Shown piece after piece: positions 11,718 to 21,856 of a stretch of DNA of 64,000 nucleotides. The DNA is taken from assembly GCA_021771815.1 (NCBI GenBank), contig JAETOE010000007.1:1-64000 (forward strand). Direction: 5' to 3'. Origin of the DNA: Roseburia hominis (GTDB lineage Bacteria; Bacillota; Clostridia; Lachnospirales; Lachnospiraceae). A program made the translations under genes and the position numbers. The notes under the pieces were generated by a model. That model made no database searches. It was not told the origin of the DNA and saw nothing but the letters and a program-made list of their open reading frames with translations. Numbering within the stretch: the first letter of the stretch is position 1; each line of letters starts with the position of its first letter.

Positions 11718-11733
11718 CTAAAGGAGAGATTAG

Positions 11734-12345
11734 ATGAATTTATATTTTACCCGCCACGGCGAGACAGAATGGAATGTAAAGAAGAAGATACAGGGTACGA
11801 CGGATACTTCGTTGAATGAGAACGGAATCCGGCAGGCAAAGCTTCTTGCACAGACGCTCCTAAATAAGCGGGAGAGCGGGGCATTTCATCCTGTCCGCGT
11901 CTATACGTCACCGTATCTCCGGGCGGCGCAGACAGCGCAGATCCTTGCGGACGCACTCCATATTCCCTGCGAGACGATGGACGGGCTTCGGGAAATGGAT
12001 CTCGGCGAGTGGGAGGGTCTGAACTGGGACATTATTCGCGCGGAATATGGAGAGCGCTATTTGTTCTGGAACAGCCACAGACGGTTTGTGCACACCCCCG
12101 GCGGTGAGAACTACGATGAGGTTTTAGGACGGACGCTTGCGGCATTGGATGAAATCTTGGCGCGGGAGACGGAAGATGTGCTGATCGTTACGCACAGTGC
12201 GGTCCTTATGGCGCTGCGGTGTTATCTGGCGGGGCTGCCGTTTGAGGAGATGGTACGCTGTTTCAGGACGAAGAATACCGAGCTTGTGATGTTGGAAGAA
12301 ACGGAAATCCGGCAGGCAATCGGGCGGTATGCAGCGGGAGAATAG
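11734..12345 (+). CDS. Histidine phosphatase family protein (phosphoglycerate mutase-like)
   Basis: A 203-residue cytoplasmic phosphatase. The catalytic RHG motif is at residues 7-9 (FTRHGETEWN), the second Arg is in SPYLRAAQTA, the acid region is MDLGEWEGL, and the late catalytic His is in VTHSAVLMALR. This is the branch-1 phosphatase pattern of CobC/PhoE/GpmB-like enzymes. Substrate cannot be read from sequence. AAGGAGAG lies before the ATG. The downstream amidohydrolase is 153 bp away with its own ribosome binding site. Confidence 0.9.
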   Translation: MNLYFTRHGETEWNVKKKIQGTTDTSLNENGIRQAKLLAQTLLNKRESGAFHPVRVYTSPYLRAAQTAQILADALHIPCETMDGLREMDLGEWEGLNWDIIRAEYGERYLFWNSHRRFVHTPGGENYDEVLGRTLAALDEILARETEDVLIVTHSAVLMALRCYLAGLPFEEMVRCFRTKNTELVMLEETEIRQAIGRYAAGE

Positions 12346-12498
12346 GAGCAAAATAAATAAAACAGGATTTAATTTCATGCAGAATTGCCGCATAGAGAAT
12401 AGCTGATCCAGAAGCGGGGGAAAATAAAACCGGAAGAAAGACGGGCATCATAAAACACATCTTCGAAAGTGCATAAAAACGTGAAAAGAGAGGAAAAG

Positions 12499-13776
12499 AT
12501 GAGCAGATACTTATTATTGAAACAGGGAACGATCCACAATGCGGTGGAGGAAGAACCCTTTGTGGCGGACATTCTGATTGAAGAGGGGAAAATTAAGAAA
12601 ATTGCTCCCGTGCTTGAGGGGAAGGTCATTAATGAGGCGGAGGTGATTGACGCAACGGGCATAGATATTTATCCGGGATTTGTGGACGCGCACTGTCATT
12701 TAGGTCTGGACGGCTACGCGGTCGGTTTTGCGGGGGAGGATTTCAATGAGCCTGGCGATCCCATAACGCCGCAGCTCTCGGCGGTGGACGCGATCAATCC
12801 GCAGGACGAGACATTTAAGACGGCGCGCGAGGGAGGCGTTACCTGTGTTTCTACCGGACCGGGCAGTTCGAATATCATTGGCGGAACCTTCTGCGTCATC
12901 AAGACTTATGGGAAACGCATTGACGATATGGTCGTCCGCAAGAAATCCGCAATGAAAGTCGCTTTTGGGGAAAATCCCAAGAACTGCTATAAGGATAAGG
13001 GCGTTTACTCCCGAATGTCTGTTGCAGCAAAGCTCCGCGAGATACTTCAGAAGGCGGTCATATATGACTTAAAACTGCGGGAGGCAGGATGCGCGCAGGG
13101 ACAGAATGTGCTGGCTGCAGATGAATTATCCGAGATTTCCGGGTTAGAGGACGGCGGCGATAAGGCGGACGGTATAAATGACATGGGCGCAGAAAAGCGC
13201 ACGGACTACAGCAAGCTGCCTGCCTACGATGCGAAACTTGAGGCGATGCTCCCGGTGATCCGCGGAAAAATGCCATTAAAGGCACATGTTCACCGCGCGG
13301 ATGACATTTACACGGCAATCCGTATCGCGAAAGAGTTTCACCTCGACCTGCGGCTCGACCATGTGACGGACGGCGCATTGATTGCGGATGATCTTGCGAA
13401 AGAGGGGTTTCCGGTCGCAGTCGGACCGTCCTTCGGACACGCCACGAAATATGAGTTGAAAAATAAAGGCTTTGAAACGCCGGGCATTCTTGCAGAGGCG
13501 GGCTGTCAGGTATCGATTATCACGGATTCTCCGGTCATTGAGGAGCGTTATTTGCCGCTCTGCGCCGGTAGAGCCATTTATAACGGCATGAGCGAGTTCG
13601 ACGCGCTTAAGGCGATCACGATCAATGCGGCGAAACATATCGGCGCAGCGGATCGTGTAGGAAGTATCGAGGAGGGAAAGGATGCGGATTTTGTTCTCGT
13701 AAAAGGGACACCGTTTTCAGTGGATACGCGGATATTGTATACGATAATTGACGGAAATATCGTATATAAGGCATAA
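12499..13776 (+). CDS. Metal-dependent amidohydrolase (imidazolonepropionase-like)
   Basis: A 425-residue enzyme with the urease-superfamily TIM barrel: metal-binding DAHCHLGLD (about 60-68), a Lys-containing segment, KAHVHRADDIYTAI with a metal His, LDHVTDG, and the late Asp in IITDSPV. N- and C-terminal strands form the small beta domain ending DADFVLVKGTPF. The start at 12499 follows AGAGGAAAAG; an upstream in-frame ATG at 12469 has no such site. Related proteins are annotated as Xaa-Pro dipeptidases or cyclic amidases, and I cannot assign the substrate. Confidence 0.88.
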   Translation: MSRYLLLKQGTIHNAVEEEPFVADILIEEGKIKKIAPVLEGKVINEAEVIDATGIDIYPGFVDAHCHLGLDGYAVGFAGEDFNEPGDPITPQLSAVDAINPQDETFKTAREGGVTCVSTGPGSSNIIGGTFCVIKTYGKRIDDMVVRKKSAMKVAFGENPKNCYKDKGVYSRMSVAAKLREILQKAVIYDLKLREAGCAQGQNVLAADELSEISGLEDGGDKADGINDMGAEKRTDYSKLPAYDAKLEAMLPVIRGKMPLKAHVHRADDIYTAIRIAKEFHLDLRLDHVTDGALIADDLAKEGFPVAVGPSFGHATKYELKNKGFETPGILAEAGCQVSIITDSPVIEERYLPLCAGRAIYNGMSEFDALKAITINAAKHIGAADRVGSIEEGKDADFVLVKGTPFSVDTRILYTIIDGNIVYKA

Positions 13777-13917
13777 TTTGGGAAGAACAGCAGGACTGCC
13801 TGGAAAAGATACAGAACCCAATAGAAATGTCAGGACAGAGGCGCGCCGGTCCGTGCATGAAGTTGTAAACAAATTCTGAAATTTTATAAACTGGAAATGA
13901 AATCGAATTCACGTGCC

Positions 13918-13946
13918 TTGACTTCCCTACTTTAGCGGAATACAGT
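13918..13946 (+). promoter_or_regulatory. Promoter of the Hsp70 gene
   Basis: TTGACT (13918-13923), 17 bp, TACAGT (13941-13946). Transcription would start near 13953. No CIRCE-type inverted repeat is seen, so HrcA control is not supported. Confidence 0.65.
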
Positions 13947-13984
13947 GAATAGAAAGAGTGTTGGAAAGGCATGGTGCGAGAGAG

Positions 13985-15751
13985 ATGGGGAAAGTAATAG
14001 GAATTGATCTTGGAACGACGAATAGTTGCGTGGCAGTGCTTGAGAACGGGAATCCGGTCGTGATTCCAAATGCGGAAGGCGCGCGCACGACGCCGTCCGT
14101 CGTGGCATTTAATAAGGATGGGGAGCGTCTGATCGGAGATATCGCGCGCCGTCAGGCGGCGGTCAATGTAGACCGTACCTTCTTTTCAATTAAGCGTGAG
14201 ATGGGAAGCGACTACCGCGTGAAGGTGGACGGCAAGAGTTACACGCCGCAGGAAATTTCCGCGATGATACTTCGAAAGCTGAAAAAGGATGCAGAAAGTT
14301 ACCTTGACGAGCCGGTCTCTGAGGCAGTCATTACGGTCCCCGCGTATTTTAACGATGCGCAGCGTCAGGCGACGAAGGACGCGGGGCGGATTGCGGGACT
14401 CAACGTTCTTCGTATTATCAATGAGCCGACCTCGGCAGCGCTTGCTTACGGATTGGATCACGGAGATCCGCAGAAGATTCTTGTCTATGATCTTGGCGGC
14501 GGTACATTTGATGTGTCGATCATTGAGATCGGGGACAACCTAATTGAGGTGCTCGCGACGGCGGGAGATAATCATCTTGGCGGGGATGATTTTGATATGC
14601 GCCTTGCAGACTATATTGTTTCCGAGTATAAAAAGCAGGAGAAGACGGACTTGTCGAAGGACGCGACCGCTATGCAGCGCGTGCGGGAGGAAGCGGAGAA
14701 AGCGAAGAAAGAGCTTTCGACGGCGTCGTCGGTCAATATCAATCTGCCGTTTATCACGACAGTGCACGGGGAACCAAAGCATCTCGACATGAATATCAGC
14801 CGCGCGACATTTGAAGAATTAACAAATGATCTGATCGAGCGTACCGTGGGACCTGTGACGCAGGCGCTTTCGGATGCGGGAATCGCTACCGGAGAGCTTG
14901 GTATGGTGCTTCTCGTCGGTGGTTCGACGCGGATGCCTGCGGTCGCGGCAAAAGTAAGACAGCTTACAGGGAAGGAACCGTCGAAGAATTTGAATCCAGA
15001 TGAATGCGTGGCGCTTGGGGCGGCGGCGCAAGGCGGCAAGCTTGGCGGCGAGCAGCTTATGGCAGGGGCATCAGCGGCGGAACTAATTCTGATGGATGTG
15101 ATGCCGCTTTCACTTTCCATTGAGACGGTCGGCGGCGTGGCGACGAAGTTGATCGACCGCAATACGCCGATTCCGACCAGACACAGCAAGGTTTTTTCGA
15201 CGGCGGCGAACTTCCAGACGTCCGTGGAAATTAAAGTCTTACAGGGCGAGCGTCAGTTTGCGAAGGATAATAAGCTTCTGGGGAATTTCAGGTTGAACGG
15301 CATCAAGGGGGCAATGGCGGGTGTACCGCAAATTGAAGTGACATTTGATATTGATGTGAACGGAATCGTACAGGTATCGGCAAAGGACCTCGGTACCGGA
15401 AAACAGCAGCAGATTACGATCACCTCGAGTACGAATATGTCGGATTCCGATATTGAGCGAGCGATTCGCGAAGCGGCAGAGTACGAAGCATCAGACGGGC
15501 AGCGGCGAGCTTATATTGACGTGCGCAACGAGTCCGATACATTGATTCGCCGGGTTGAGGCGGCGTACGCGAATCAGAAGAAGACCCTGGATAAGACAGC
15601 AAAGAAGCAGATCAAGTCAGACTTATCCTATCTGAAAAAGCTTGTTTCAAAAATTAAGCCAGGAGATGTGACGGAGGAGCAGGCGGCGGAGCTTCGCAGA
15701 GCAAAAGAAGCACTGGAAGCGTCCGCAGGTCCGATACTTCCGCAGGAATAG
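13985..15751 (+). CDS. Hsp70 chaperone, stand-alone DnaK paralogue
   Basis: A 588-residue ATP-dependent chaperone. The nucleotide-binding domain (1-365) has [20 protein letters not shown] and [11 protein letters not shown]. The substrate-binding sandwich (about 370-490) has [12 protein letters not shown] and [15 protein letters not shown], followed by a short helical lid. It is shorter than canonical DnaK (about 610-620) and ends in PILPQE without the Gly-rich, acidic tail. No grpE, dnaJ or hrcA is near. Met at 13985 gives the family N-terminus but only a weak GAGAG site; GTG 13958 is an alternative start. Confidence 0.93.
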   Translation: MGKVIGIDLGTTNSCVAVLENGNPVVIPNAEGARTTPSVVAFNKDGERLIGDIARRQAAVNVDRTFFSIKREMGSDYRVKVDGKSYTPQEISAMILRKLKKDAESYLDEPVSEAVITVPAYFNDAQRQATKDAGRIAGLNVLRIINEPTSAALAYGLDHGDPQKILVYDLGGGTFDVSIIEIGDNLIEVLATAGDNHLGGDDFDMRLADYIVSEYKKQEKTDLSKDATAMQRVREEAEKAKKELSTASSVNINLPFITTVHGEPKHLDMNISRATFEELTNDLIERTVGPVTQALSDAGIATGELGMVLLVGGSTRMPAVAAKVRQLTGKEPSKNLNPDECVALGAAAQGGKLGGEQLMAGASAAELILMDVMPLSLSIETVGGVATKLIDRNTPIPTRHSKVFSTAANFQTSVEIKVLQGERQFAKDNKLLGNFRLNGIKGAMAGVPQIEVTFDIDVNGIVQVSAKDLGTGKQQQITITSSTNMSDSDIERAIREAAEYEASDGQRRAYIDVRNESDTLIRRVEAAYANQKKTLDKTAKKQIKSDLSYLKKLVSKIKPGDVTEEQAAELRRAKEALEASAGPILPQE

Positions 15752-15843
15752 AAATAGATTATTTGCCGGAATTGTTATATACTGTGTTATATGGAAAGAA
15801 ACAATATGAAAAAGCTTTCGGACAAAAGGAGAACAGACGGCAT

Positions 15844-16566
15844 ATGAGAATACTGGTAGTAAATGACGACGGAATCAAGGCGGAGGGAATTATAAGACTT
15901 GCAAGGGCGGCGCAGACCTTTGGTGAGGTCTGGGTCGTAGCTCCAAAGCATCAGTGCAGTGCGATGTCTTCGCGCATCACCCTGCGCGGTGAGATCGCAG
16001 TGGAGAGAGAGGAGTTTCCGGTGGAGGACATTACTGCCTACAGCGTCGACGGGACTCCGGCGGACTGTGTGAAGATTGCATTGACGGAGCTGATGCCGGA
16101 GAAGCCGGACATCGTTTTTTCAGGAATCAACCACGGCTTTAACGCGGGAATCGACATTCAGTATTCGGGGACGGTCGGTGCGGCGATGGAAGCGCTCTTA
16201 AACGGAATCCCGGCAATTGCTTTTTCCAGTGAGGTGCACGGAAGCGCCGAAGTGGTGGAAGAATATCTGGTTCCGATTGCGGAGGAGCTTCTGAAGAAAC
16301 CGCTTCCGGCAAATGAAATCTGGAACGTGAATTTTCCGAGCTGCGCGCTGGCGGAACTTAAAGGAGTCAGGCGAGACTGCGTGCCTGCGCAGACGCCGTT
16401 CTACCGCGACCATTTTCAGAGGGTGAGAGAGTCGGAGAGGGGATTTGTCGTTTCGGCGGCGGGGATTCCGGTAACGACTCCGTTTCCGGCGGAGACGGAC
16501 GCGTATGCGATTCAGAACGGCTACATATCGGTCGGAACCATTCGGAGTATGATCCTTGTACCGTAG
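15844..16566 (+). CDS. surE: 5'/3'-nucleotidase SurE
   Basis: A 240-residue metal-dependent nucleoside monophosphatase. The N-terminus MRILVVNDDGIKAEGI carries the metal-binding Asp pair, followed by VAPKHQCSAMSSRITL, the GTPADCVKIA motif, and SGINHGFNAGIDIQYSGTVG. ATG 15844 follows AAAAGGAG with good spacing; the upstream in-frame extension to 15763 is not family-like. It is co-directional with the Hsp70 gene 92 bp upstream. Confidence 0.94.
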   Translation: MRILVVNDDGIKAEGIIRLARAAQTFGEVWVVAPKHQCSAMSSRITLRGEIAVEREEFPVEDITAYSVDGTPADCVKIALTELMPEKPDIVFSGINHGFNAGIDIQYSGTVGAAMEALLNGIPAIAFSSEVHGSAEVVEEYLVPIAEELLKKPLPANEIWNVNFPSCALAELKGVRRDCVPAQTPFYRDHFQRVRESERGFVVSAAGIPVTTPFPAETDAYAIQNGYISVGTIRSMILVP

Positions 16567-16653
16567 ATTCGGTTTGTTTGGGCGCCGTGGTTTTAACATG
16601 TTTTGATGTCGTATTGCAATCTGTTTTGGCGCCATAGATTCATTGTATTCTGG

Positions 16654-16682
16654 TTTACATCTCGTATAAATTCGTGTAAAAT
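16654..16682 (+). promoter_or_regulatory. Promoter of the DUF362 gene
   Basis: TTTACA (16654-16659), 17 bp, TAAAAT (16677-16682). Confidence 0.6.
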
Positions 16683-16701
16683 GCAAGTAAAGAAAACAGC
16701 A

Positions 16702-16735
16702 CCGCATCCGGCTGTAAAATGCATCCGGTATGCGG
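16702..16735 (+). promoter_or_regulatory. Hairpin in the leader of the DUF362 gene
   Basis: CCGCATCCGG pairs with CCGGTATGCGG across a 13-nt loop, just after the predicted transcription start and before AAGGAGG. There is no T run, so it looks like a 5' UTR structure rather than a terminator. Confidence 0.45.
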
Positions 16736-16761
16736 GCGCTTCATTTTAAGGAGGAAAGAGG

Positions 16762-17886
16762 ATGGAACAGTCGAAGGTATATTATACGGACTTTCATACG
16801 ACCGGAAGTGAGAATCTTCTTCAGAAGCTAAAGCGCCTCTGTGTCGCTGCGGGCATGGATCAGATTGATTTTACAGACAAATACGCGGCGATCAAGCTTC
16901 ATTTCGGTGAGTATGGCAACCTTGCGTTCCTTCGCCCGAATTATGCGAAGGTCGTGGCGGATCTGGTAAAGGAGCTTGGCGGCAAGCCGTTTCTCACCGA
17001 TTGCAACACGCTCTATGTGGGAAGCAGGAAGAATGCGCTTGACCATCTGGACACTGCCTATGTGAACGGATTCTCGCCGTTTTCCACAGGCTGCCATGTC
17101 ATTATCGCGGACGGTCTTAAGGGAACGGACGAGGAACTTGTTGCGGTGGACGGAGAATATGTGAAGGAGGCAAAGATCGGGCAGGCGGTCATGGATGCCG
17201 ATGTCTTTATCTCACTGACGCATTTTAAGGGACATGAGGCGACCGGATTTGGCGGAGCGCTTAAGAATATCGGAATGGGCTGTGGTTCGAGAGCCGGAAA
17301 GATGGAGATGCACAATCAGGGCAAGCCTGCGGTGGCGCAGAGCCTTTGCGTGGGCTGCGGGGCATGTAAGCGCATTTGCGCGCATGACGCTCCGGTCATC
17401 ACAGACGGTAAGGCGTTTATTGACAGGGACAAATGCGTGGGCTGCGGGCGGTGTATCGGCGTTTGCCCGAAGGACGCGGTGCACCCGACGCAGGCGAATT
17501 CCAACGATGTGCTTAATTATAAGATTGCAGAGTACACGAAGGCGGTCTGTCAGAACAGACCGTGCTTTCACATTTCACTGATCTGCGACGTGTCGCCGAA
17601 CTGCGACTGTCACGCGGAGAACGATGTGCCGATTATCCCGAACGTGGGAATGCTTGCGTCGTTCGATCCGGTGGCGCTTGATATGGCGTGCGCCGACCTC
17701 TGTAACAGGCAGCCGATGTTGGAGAATCACAGCGTGCTGCACGAGAACTGCCTGGCGCATAAGGAAGAGGCGGCGCATCACGATCATTTTCATATGGTGC
17801 ATCCGGACACGAACTGGAAGAGCTGCATCGAACATGCAGTGAAGATTGGAGTAGGAAGCGATTGCTATGAGCTGATCGAGATATAG
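16762..17886 (+). CDS. DUF362 protein with two [4Fe-4S] ferredoxin motifs
   Basis: A 374-residue iron-sulfur protein. The DUF362 region (about 35-190) has KLHFGEYGN, FLTDCNTLYVGSRKNA and SLTHFKGHEATGFGGALKN. Two ferredoxin clusters follow: CVGCGACKRIC near 196 and CVGCGRCIGVC near 222. A C-terminal part contains DVSPNCDCHAENDVPIIPN and ends in a His-rich stretch. It is found widely in gut clostridia and is presumed to handle electron transfer, but its reaction is unknown. The gene has its own promoter and AAGGAGG site. Confidence 0.9.
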   Translation: MEQSKVYYTDFHTTGSENLLQKLKRLCVAAGMDQIDFTDKYAAIKLHFGEYGNLAFLRPNYAKVVADLVKELGGKPFLTDCNTLYVGSRKNALDHLDTAYVNGFSPFSTGCHVIIADGLKGTDEELVAVDGEYVKEAKIGQAVMDADVFISLTHFKGHEATGFGGALKNIGMGCGSRAGKMEMHNQGKPAVAQSLCVGCGACKRICAHDAPVITDGKAFIDRDKCVGCGRCIGVCPKDAVHPTQANSNDVLNYKIAEYTKAVCQNRPCFHISLICDVSPNCDCHAENDVPIIPNVGMLASFDPVALDMACADLCNRQPMLENHSVLHENCLAHKEEAAHHDHFHMVHPDTNWKSCIEHAVKIGVGSDCYELIEI

Positions 17887-17997
17887 AGAGACGCATTCAT
17901 AAAAGACGGGACAGAGAAAAGACGTTAGAGGGAAGATATTGAGCCGCTGTGCGCAGCAGAGCGGGAGGGGATAATGAACTAAGGGGGAATTAGAACT

Positions 17998-20040
17998 ATG
18001 AGAAATAAAACGCGGATTCTGACAGGAATACTTGCGGCGGCGCTTATGCTGCCGCTCTTTGCAAAAGGCAGTGTGCCGGTAAGGGCGGATATTGTATCAG
18101 AGGGGACGGATACCGTGTCGGCAGAGACAGACGGCGCTTCTGCGGAGGCGGAAGCACCCGGCAAGACGGTGGACATCATCTTTACACATGATACACACTC
18201 TCATTTGAACACGTTTTCTACAGTTGTAAACGGAGAGGCGGTGGAGGTAGGCGGGTTTGCCCGGATCAAGACGGTCATTGACGGTAAAAAGGCGGAGAAT
18301 CCCGATGCACTGGTGCTTGATGGCGGCGATTTTTCGATGGGAACGCTGGTGCAGACCGTTTATGAGGAGGAAGCGGCGGAGCTTCGTATGCTGGGAGTGC
18401 TCGGCTGCGATGTGACGACGCTCGGCAATCACGAGTTTGACTACCGTTCCTCGGGGCTTGCCAATATGCTTGGCAGTGCGGTAGAAAGCGGTGATGCGCT
18501 GCCCGCGCTCGTTGTCTGTAACGTGGATTGGGAGACGATGGAAGCTGCCGGGATAAGTGAAGGGCAGCAAAAGATTCGGGACGCGTTCGATGTGTATGAT
18601 GTGAAGGATTACGTTGTTTTGGAAAAAGGCGGCGTGGATATTGCGGTGGTCGGCGTCTTTGGCAAGGATTCGCTCGCCTGCGCGCCGACCTGTGAACTGT
18701 TGTTTACCGATCCGGTGGAGGCGGTAAAGGAGACAGTGGCGGATATCCAGAAGAATGAGGATGTGGATATGATCGTCTGTGTCTCTCACAGTGGCACGTG
18801 GGAGGATGAGAGCAAATCAGAGGACGAGATTCTTGCAAAGGGCGTTCCCGCGCTTGATCTGATCATCAGCGGACACACGCACACGGATCTCGAGGAGCCG
18901 ATTGTGCACGGAGATACTTATATCGTGTCAACCGGAGAATACGGAAAGAAGATCGGTTCGCTTTCTATGGAGCAGAAGAGCGACGGAAGATGGGAGATGA
19001 CGGAATATGAGCTGATTCCGATCACAGCCGATCTTCCGGCGGATGAGGCGACACAGGAGAAGGTGGATTCCTTTTTTGCGGCGGTGGACGATACCTACCT
19101 CTCGGCATTTGGCTACACGCAGGAGCAGGTGCTCGCGACAAACGACGTCAAATTTTCCGCGTTGGATGATCTTTCACTTGTTCATACCGAGCACAATCTC
19201 GGCGACCTGATGTCGGACGCTTATGTGTATGCGGTGGAGAACGCGGCTGATTTCGACGGCGTGCCGGTGGATTTTGCGGTTGTCCCGAGCGGAACCGTGC
19301 GCGATACATACGGAACGGGAGAGCTTACCGTGGAGGATGTGTTCAACTCCTTCTCCCTCGGAATCGGACCGGACGGCGTGCCGGGCTATCCGCTGATCAG
19401 TGTGTATTTGACCGGAGCAGAGATAAGGACGGCGGTGGAAATTGATGCGTCTGTTACGGATTATATGACGACGGCGCGGATGTATATGAGCGGGCTGAAT
19501 TTTTCCTACAATCCGAACCGCCTGATTTTAAACAAAGTGACGGATCTTTATCTGGTGGATGCGGATGGGAATCGCGTAGAGATTGAGGATGACAAGCTCT
19601 ACCGCGCGGTTGCAGATCTCTATAGCGGACAGATGTTAAGTGCAGTGACGGATATGTCGCACGGGCTTCTCTCGATCGTGCCGAAATACGCAGACGGAAC
19701 CCCGATTGAGGATTTTGAGGATGTTATCGTCTATGAGAACGGAAGGGAGCTGAAAGCGTGGAACGCTATCGCCCGATACATAGAATCATTCCCGGATACG
19801 GACGGCAACGGTATCGCCAATGTGCCGGAGTACTACGAAAGCCTGCATGACAGGAAGGTCGTGGAGGATAGCAGGAATATCGGCGATTTATTAAAAAACC
19901 CGAGTAAATATGCGGTAATGATTCTTATAGTTATCTTAATTTTGATATTGCTGGTTGTTCTGATAGCCGTGTTGGTGGTAAAATTGATAAAACGCATGAG
20001 AAGAAAGAATGCGGATACAATAAAGAAGAGAAGAAGCTGA
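17998..20040 (+). CDS. Surface 5'-nucleotidase / calcineurin-like phosphoesterase
   Basis: A 680-residue exported hydrolase. A signal peptide (about 1-30) is followed by the metallophosphoesterase domain with IIFTHDTHSHL, LDGGDFSMGT, LGNHEFDYRSSG, VCVSHSG and ISGHTHTD (about 55-330). The 5'-nucleotidase C-terminal domain (about 370-560) follows. A C-terminal membrane helix (about 638-664) and a basic KRMRRK tail anchor it in the membrane, so the catalytic part faces outside. It would release nucleosides and phosphate from extracellular nucleotides. AAGGGGGA lies before the ATG. Confidence 0.92.
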   Translation: MRNKTRILTGILAAALMLPLFAKGSVPVRADIVSEGTDTVSAETDGASAEAEAPGKTVDIIFTHDTHSHLNTFSTVVNGEAVEVGGFARIKTVIDGKKAENPDALVLDGGDFSMGTLVQTVYEEEAAELRMLGVLGCDVTTLGNHEFDYRSSGLANMLGSAVESGDALPALVVCNVDWETMEAAGISEGQQKIRDAFDVYDVKDYVVLEKGGVDIAVVGVFGKDSLACAPTCELLFTDPVEAVKETVADIQKNEDVDMIVCVSHSGTWEDESKSEDEILAKGVPALDLIISGHTHTDLEEPIVHGDTYIVSTGEYGKKIGSLSMEQKSDGRWEMTEYELIPITADLPADEATQEKVDSFFAAVDDTYLSAFGYTQEQVLATNDVKFSALDDLSLVHTEHNLGDLMSDAYVYAVENAADFDGVPVDFAVVPSGTVRDTYGTGELTVEDVFNSFSLGIGPDGVPGYPLISVYLTGAEIRTAVEIDASVTDYMTTARMYMSGLNFSYNPNRLILNKVTDLYLVDADGNRVEIEDDKLYRAVADLYSGQMLSAVTDMSHGLLSIVPKYADGTPIEDFEDVIVYENGRELKAWNAIARYIESFPDTDGNGIANVPEYYESLHDRKVVEDSRNIGDLLKNPSKYAVMILIVILILILLVVLIAVLVVKLIKRMRRKNADTIKKRRS

Positions 20041-20058
20041 CAGATACAGGAGAGATAC

Positions 20059-20826
20059 ATGAGCGCGCAGGATAAGACAGAACAGGTTTTGCGGAACATT
20101 CATATCATGTTTGCCCAAGGTGAGGTGTACGACAAGGCGACGAACCGTGTCATCATAGATAAAAAGGAGGCGTTAGACCTTCTGCAGCAGTTGAATGTCT
20201 GCATCTATGAGATCCTCGAAGAGCATGAGCTTACCAGGCGGGGCCGCGATGCGGCAGAGCGTGAGGTACGCAGAAAGACGGATGAGATCGTCATGGATGC
20301 GAACCGCATGGCAGAGGATGTCTATGCAGGGTCTGTGATGTACTCCGACGAGGCGCTGCGCCGTGTACAGGGCATTATGCAGGACGCTGCGGACTCCTTT
20401 GCGGAAATATGCAAGAAGATGAACGAGGCGATTGAGAAGGAGAAAGCGACAGTTCACAAGGACCAACGGGAGCTGCGCAGCCATTTGGAAGACCTCCGTG
20501 ATACCAATAAATATATGAAGCTGATTGAGGAGCGGAATAAGCAGATTATAAAGGAGCAGGCAAAGGCGAAGAAGGAGGAGGAACAGCCGTCCGTCTATGC
20601 GCAGATCAAGCCTGAAATTAAGATCAACGAGCAATATTTTGAACGGGCGGGCATCCCGCTTGTGGAGGAAGAGCCCCAGGAACAGCCCCAGGAGGAACAC
20701 GAAATCGTGCAGCCGGACATTAAAGTGAATCTGGACGCGGAATACTTTAAATGGAAGGAGGAACTGCCGGAGGAGCCGGAAGGCAGGAAATCCGAGAAGC
20801 ATTCCTTGTTTGGGAGAAGAAAATAA
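20059..20826 (+). CDS. Coiled-coil protein of unknown function
   Basis: A 255-residue soluble protein with no signal peptide. Residues about 35-180 are strongly helical and charged, typical of a long coiled coil (RRGRDAAEREVRRKTDEIV). The tail is rich in Glu and Pro (PQEQPQEEHE) and ends KHSLFGRRK. Two similar segments, IKPEIKINEQYFERAG and PDIKVNLDAEYFKW, look like a repeated short peptide module. DivIVA-like or cell-division-adaptor roles are possible but unsupported. It begins 19 bp after the 5'-nucleotidase and probably shares its transcript. Confidence 0.7.
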   Translation: MSAQDKTEQVLRNIHIMFAQGEVYDKATNRVIIDKKEALDLLQQLNVCIYEILEEHELTRRGRDAAEREVRRKTDEIVMDANRMAEDVYAGSVMYSDEALRRVQGIMQDAADSFAEICKKMNEAIEKEKATVHKDQRELRSHLEDLRDTNKYMKLIEERNKQIIKEQAKAKKEEEQPSVYAQIKPEIKINEQYFERAGIPLVEEEPQEQPQEEHEIVQPDIKVNLDAEYFKWKEELPEEPEGRKSEKHSLFGRRK

Positions 20827-20839
20827 AAGCAGATGAGAG

Positions 20840-20871
20840 CGGAGCGCGCCTTTATTGGTGCGCTCCGTTTT
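20840..20871 (+). terminator. Terminator between the coiled-coil gene and the araC gene
   Basis: CGGAGCGC (20840-20847) pairs with GCGCTCCG (20860-20867) and is followed by TTTTC. The hairpin overlaps the last five codons of the convergent minus-strand gene. Confidence 0.75.
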
Positions 20872-21724
20872 CGCTTGTGCACCGGTCAGCGTATGATGCT
20901 TTTCTGCGGTAACTGCGCGGCGACATACCGAAATGTTTGCCGAAGGCATCGCCGAAATAATTGCTGTCAGAAAATCCGCAGATACCTGCAATTTCCGTGA
21001 TCGAGTCGTTTGTAGTAAGAAGAAGCTGCGCGGCTTTCTGCATGCGGAGGTAGGTCAGATACTCCTTGAAGCCAAAGCCTGTGGCTTCTTTGAATTTGCG
21101 TGAGAAATACGTTGGATTCATATGTGCAAAGCGGGCCGCATCGGAAAGCGTTACATTCTCCTCGTAGTGTTCATAGATGTAGCGTGCGCTCTCCTGAATC
21201 GCGGTCTGCGCCTGATCGAGAAGCTGCGGTTCCTGTGAGGAATCCTGGCTTCGTCCGATCATGGCAAGCATCTGAAAAAAAATGCTCTTGGTAAGAGCGG
21301 TCGAATAGGCGTCGCTTCCTGCGGACTCTGCCTCGAGCTGTCCCGCCAGCGCGAGGAACGGCGTCTGCATCGACGAGGCGAGCGTGAGACGCATCCGACA
21401 GAAAATATGGCTCCACGCCTCCTCCCCGCAGTTTTTCCGAAAAGCGGAGGCATATTCCGGCGTAAAGCTTAAGGTAAGGCGTTCTGTGGGAAGCGCGGAT
21501 TCGTAGATCATTTTGTGAAGAATGCCGGGAGGAATCAGCACCATATCGCCTGGAAAGAGGAGATAGATGCTGTGTCCGATAAAACAGCGGCACTGCCCGG
21601 AGAGCACATAATAGATTTCATAATAGGGATGGTAGTGCGATTCGTTCATGCGAAAGCTGCCATCCCGTTTCAGACGCCGCACGAGGAATTGGTCGATGCG
21701 GTCGTGAAAGGAACTGTCTGCCAT
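20852..21724 (-). CDS. AraC-family regulator with N-terminal cupin domain
   Basis: A 290-residue transcription factor. The cupin-like sensor (about 25-110) contains HYHPYYEIYYVLSGQC and FPGDMVLIPPGILHKM. The C-terminal AraC double helix-turn-helix (about 180-285) has SDAARFAHMNPTYFSRKFK and ITEIAGICGFSDSNYFGDAF. It is divergent from a MATE exporter with a 132-bp AT-rich gap between them, so that gene is its likely target. AAAGGAG is upstream. Ligand unknown. Confidence 0.92.
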   Translation of the reverse strand: MADSSFHDRIDQFLVRRLKRDGSFRMNESHYHPYYEIYYVLSGQCRCFIGHSIYLLFPGDMVLIPPGILHKMIYESALPTERLTLSFTPEYASAFRKNCGEEAWSHIFCRMRLTLASSMQTPFLALAGQLEAESAGSDAYSTALTKSIFFQMLAMIGRSQDSSQEPQLLDQAQTAIQESARYIYEHYEENVTLSDAARFAHMNPTYFSRKFKEATGFGFKEYLTYLRMQKAAQLLLTTNDSITEIAGICGFSDSNYFGDAFGKHFGMSPRSYRRKASYADRCTSENGAHQ

Positions 21725-21856
21725 AAAGTCTCCTTTGTGTTGTAAATTATAACAAAAAATCTGTAATATAGCGTAAAATAACTGAAAAAATTCGTATAAA
21801 TCAATATAAATTTGTTATAACATGAAGACAGAAAAAAGTAAAGGCAGGAAAAAAGA

